From assembly GCF_900068895.1 (NCBI RefSeq), contig NZ_CDPK01000015.1, forward strand, positions 94,911-148,963: a stretch of 54,053 nt of DNA. The letters are read 5' to 3'. Shown here piece by piece: positions 51,244 through 54,053 of the stretch. The first letter of the stretch is position 1. The number at the start of each line of letters is the position of its first letter. The notes below the pieces were generated by a model. The model made no database searches and was not told the origin of the DNA. It saw only the letters and a program-made list of their open reading frames with translations. A program made the translations under genes and the position numbers. The stretch comes from Erwinia sp. ErVv1. Lineage in GTDB: Bacteria > Pseudomonadota > Gammaproteobacteria > Enterobacterales > Enterobacteriaceae.

Positions 51244-53118
51244 ATGACAAAGAAAATGCCAATACCGTTGGCCGTTGTTGCCACGGCGATTTCTCTCTGG
51301 GCGCAGGATAGCGTGGCAGAGGGGGCTGGGGGCACGCTGGTGACCACCGCGAGCCGCTTTGCCCAGCCCATATCTTCGGTTTTAGCCCCGACCTCTGTCG
51401 TCACGCGCGAAGAGATTGATCGCTGGCAGGCGAAGAGTGTGGCTGACGTGATGCGTCGTTTACCCGGGGTGGATATTGCGCAAAGCGGGGGGTTAGGCCA
51501 GCAAAGTTCGCTGTTTATTCGCGGCACAGAATCCCGACATGTGCTGGTGCTGATTGACGGTATTCGCCTGAATCAGGCGGGCATCAGCGGTTCTTCCGAC
51601 CTCAGCCAAATTCCCCTTTCGCTGGTACAGCGTATCGAATACGTCCGCGGCGCACGATCGGCCGTGTACGGTTCCGATGCTATCGGCGGCGTGGTGAATA
51701 TCATCACCCTGCGCGACAGGCCTGGGACTTCGCTGACCGCAGGTATCGGTTCTAACGGCTATCAGTCTTACGACGCGTCTACCCAGCAGATGCTGGACAG
51801 CGCCACCCGCATCACCCTGGCCGGCAACTATACCTATACCAAAGGCTACGACGTTGTCGCGGGCTATCCTGATATCTACGGCGATCCGGCACAGAAAGAT
51901 CGCGACGGCTTCATGAGTAAAACGCTGTATGGCTCAGTGGAGCATCAGTTTGATGATGAAATCAGCGGGTTTATTCGGGGCTATGGCTTTGATAACCGTA
52001 CGGCCTATGACGGGAGCCTGAGCTATAGCGTACCGGGTGCGCGGGTCGATACGCGCCAGCTTTATAACCAGACCTGGGACACCGGCCTGCGCTTCAACCG
52101 TGACGGCTACGCCACCCAGCTTATCGCCAGCTACGGCCACACGAAAGACTATAACTACGATCCGCGTCGTGGCCGTTACGCTGAACCCGCGACGCTGGAT
52201 GACGTTGAGCAGTACAATCTGCAATGGGGCAATACGCTGGCCCTGGGTAATGGCACCGTCAGCGCAGGCGTGGACTGGCAACAGCAAATTTCACAGCCGA
52301 ATACCAATTACGTGAGTAAAGGAGAGCAGCAGCGTAATACCGGTATTTACGCCACGACTCAGCAGAAGCTGGGAAGCGTGACGCTGGAGGGGGCAGTGCG
52401 TGGTGATGATAACAACACGTTTGGCTGGCATAACACCTGGCAGAGCAGCGCCTCATGGGAATTTATTGAGGGCTATAGCGTTTTCGCTTCATACGGAACA
52501 GCCTTCAAAGCGCCTAATCTGAGTCAGGTTTACAGCGCTATTTACGGCAATCGCGATCTTAATCCGGAAGAAAGTAAGCAGTGGGAAGGGGGCTTTGAAG
52601 GCCTTGCCGGCCCGGTGAACTGGCGGTTGTCGGGCTACCGTAATGATATCGACAGTCTTATCGACAGCGATCCAGCTACTTTCCGCTATTACAATATTAA
52701 TAAGGCGAAGATCAAAGGCATTGAGGCAACGGCCTCTTTCGATACCGGCCCGGTCAGTCACTCCATCTCTTACGACTACGTGGACCCCCGTAACGGTACG
52801 ACGAATGAAATCCTTGCTCGCCGTGCTAAGCAGCAGGTGAAGTATCAGCTGGACTATACGCTGTATGACGTGGGCTGGTCGGTAAGCTATCAGTATCTGG
52901 GAGAGCGTTATGACAAAGACTATAACGCTTCAACCACTCCCCGTACCGTTAAGCTGGGTGGCGCCAGCCTGTGGGATCTTGCTGCGTCGTATCCTGTCAC
53001 CTCTCAGCTAACCGTTCGTGGTAGAATAGCCAACCTGTTTGATAAAGATTACGAGACAGTCTATGGCTATCAAACCCCAGGAAGAGAGTATTACCTCAGC
53101 GGTAGCTACACCTTCTGA
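51244..53118 (+). CDS. btuB: TonB-dependent vitamin B12 outer-membrane receptor
   Basis: 624 residues from ATG 51244 (E. coli 614). Signal peptide (about 1-25, [19 protein letters not shown]), TonB box region [11 protein letters not shown], plug domain with [41 protein letters not shown] and [22 protein letters not shown], then a 22-strand barrel ending in [11 protein letters not shown] with a terminal Phe. The ribosome site at this ATG is poor; the frame stays open upstream to 51088, so the start is less sure than the identity. The 3' end overlaps murI by 56 bases. Confidence 0.95.
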   Translation: MTKKMPIPLAVVATAISLWAQDSVAEGAGGTLVTTASRFAQPISSVLAPTSVVTREEIDRWQAKSVADVMRRLPGVDIAQSGGLGQQSSLFIRGTESRHVLVLIDGIRLNQAGISGSSDLSQIPLSLVQRIEYVRGARSAVYGSDAIGGVVNIITLRDRPGTSLTAGIGSNGYQSYDASTQQMLDSATRITLAGNYTYTKGYDVVAGYPDIYGDPAQKDRDGFMSKTLYGSVEHQFDDEISGFIRGYGFDNRTAYDGSLSYSVPGARVDTRQLYNQTWDTGLRFNRDGYATQLIASYGHTKDYNYDPRRGRYAEPATLDDVEQYNLQWGNTLALGNGTVSAGVDWQQQISQPNTNYVSKGEQQRNTGIYATTQQKLGSVTLEGAVRGDDNNTFGWHNTWQSSASWEFIEGYSVFASYGTAFKAPNLSQVYSAIYGNRDLNPEESKQWEGGFEGLAGPVNWRLSGYRNDIDSLIDSDPATFRYYNINKAKIKGIEATASFDTGPVSHSISYDYVDPRNGTTNEILARRAKQQVKYQLDYTLYDVGWSVSYQYLGERYDKDYNASTTPRTVKLGGASLWDLAASYPVTSQLTVRGRIANLFDKDYETVYGYQTPGREYYLSGSYTF

Positions 53119-53929
53119 TCCGCGTCCCAGCGTGCTGGTTTTTGACTCCGGCGTTGGGGGGCTTTCAGTCTACGATGAGATCCGACAGCTGCTGCCGGAT
53201 CTGCACTATATATATGTCTTCGATAACGTCGCTTTTCCCTACGGTGAAAAATCAGAGGCGTTTATTGTGGAGCGGGTGGTTGAAATCGTTAGCGCAGTCA
53301 CCAAACGTTATCCCCTCGCGCTGGCCGTTATCGCCTGTAACTCAGCCAGTACCGTCACGCTGCCCGCCCTGCGCGAGCGCTTTGCGTTCCCCGTCGTCGG
53401 CGTTGTTCCTGCTATCAAACCTGCTGCTCGCCTCACCCGTAACGGGGTTGTTGGCCTGTTGGCTACGCGCGGCACCGTTAAGCGTCCTTATACACACGAA
53501 CTGGTTGAGCGCTTCGCCAGTGAGTGTAAAACGGAGATGCTGGGCTCGGCCGAACTGGTTGAACTGGCGGAAGCTAAACTTCACGGTCACCCTGTAGCGC
53601 TGGATGACGTGCGGCGCATCCTGCAACCCTGGCTGAGAATGAAAGAGCCGCCGGATACGGTCGTACTGGGCTGCACACACTTTCCTTTACTTAATGAAGA
53701 GCTGCAACAGGTTCTTCCCGAGGGCACCCGGTTAGTGAATTCCGGTGCTGCCATTGCCCGCAGAACGGCCTGGCTATTAGAAAACGAATCGCCAGCGGCG
53801 AAGTCTGCCGATGACAATATTGCTTTTTGTCTGGAAATTACCGACCGTGCTGTACAGTTATTGCCCGTTTTAAAGCGATATGGCTTTGAAAAGCTCGAAA
53901 AACTCTCTCTCAATGAGGATTATGGGTAA
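53063..53929 (+). CDS. murI: Glutamate racemase
   Basis: 288 residues from ATG 53063, inside the end of btuB as in E. coli. Makes D-glutamate for peptidoglycan. The two catalytic cysteines are Cys92 (IACNSAST) and Cys204 (LGCTHFPLL), with [16 protein letters not shown] at the start. The N-terminal extension before [10 protein letters not shown] is the enterobacterial type that binds the UDP-MurNAc-Ala activator. Translation is probably coupled to btuB. Confidence 0.97.
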   Translation: MAIKPQEESITSAVATPSDPRPSVLVFDSGVGGLSVYDEIRQLLPDLHYIYVFDNVAFPYGEKSEAFIVERVVEIVSAVTKRYPLALAVIACNSASTVTLPALRERFAFPVVGVVPAIKPAARLTRNGVVGLLATRGTVKRPYTHELVERFASECKTEMLGSAELVELAEAKLHGHPVALDDVRRILQPWLRMKEPPDTVVLGCTHFPLLNEELQQVLPEGTRLVNSGAAIARRTAWLLENESPAAKSADDNIAFCLEITDRAVQLLPVLKRYGFEKLEKLSLNEDYG

Positions 53930-53965
53930 AAAACAGCCGGTTAGAATCTTTTTTGCATTTAGGGC

Positions 53966-53993
53966 TTGTCACCCGTCAGGAACTCCCTATAAT
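53966..53993 (+). promoter_or_regulatory. Ribosomal RNA operon P1-type promoter
   Basis: -35 TTGTCA (53966-53971), 16-base spacer, -10 TATAAT (53988-53993), GCGCC discriminator right after, AT-rich UP-like segment before the -35. It sits directly after murI, where E. coli has rrnB. The 16S gene would begin beyond the right edge. Confidence 0.88.
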
Positions 53994-54053
53994 GCGCCTC
54001 CACTGACACGGAACAACGGCTTAACGGTCACCGGGTCAGGAAGAGAAAAGTGA

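Overview
The window looks like chromosomal DNA of a plant- or environment-associated Enterobacterales bacterium. Erwiniaceae (Erwinia/Pantoea type) is my best guess, from very high protein similarity to E. coli housekeeping genes combined with non-E. coli features: an argECBGH cluster with the ~400-residue type of ArgG, a phosphoketolase, a peroxiredoxin-glutaredoxin fusion beside oxyR, and metF lying directly against ppc. I cannot name the species. Most of the window follows the E. coli tpiA-to-rrnB gene order, with several insertions and losses.

Left edge (1-2059), accessory: the 5' part of an S-type pyocin/colicin-like toxin gene running off the window, about 500 bases of unassigned AT-rich DNA, a decayed ISL3-family transposase, and a second unassigned remnant. 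Then (2060-8458) a MocR-type regulator divergent from a LysE/RhtB exporter, a phosphoketolase and malate:quinone oxidoreductase.

Core block 1 (8900-26302): tpiA, yiiQ, yiiR, fpr, emrD, the glycerol operon glpF-glpK-glpX, zapB, rraA, menA, the heat-shock protease operon hslVU with a clear sigma-32 promoter overlapping the end of ftsN, ftsN, cytR, priA and rpmE.

Island (26303-30331): between rpmE and metJ lies an AT-rich segment with a compact two-partner secretion pair. It has a TpsB outer-membrane transporter and an unusually short (494 residue) TpsA exoprotein. Upstream is a long non-coding stretch holding a possible 54-codon ORF built on six GCAGAG hexamers.

Core block 2 (30332-44409) is amino-acid biosynthesis: metJ and divergent metBL under a four-unit met-box array, a degenerate 23-bp repeat array grown from the metL terminator, metF under its own met boxes, ppc, and argE divergent from argCBGH across tandem ARG boxes.

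Core block 3 (44661-54053): a peroxiredoxin-glutaredoxin gene divergent from oxyR (the place of the oxyS sRNA in E. coli), sthA, fabR-yijD, a DUF2975-like membrane protein, trmA, btuB with no recognisable cobalamin riboswitch, murI overlapping btuB, and at the right end a strong rRNA-type P1 promoter that predicts an rrn operon just outside. I saw no tRNA, rRNA gene body or CRISPR array.
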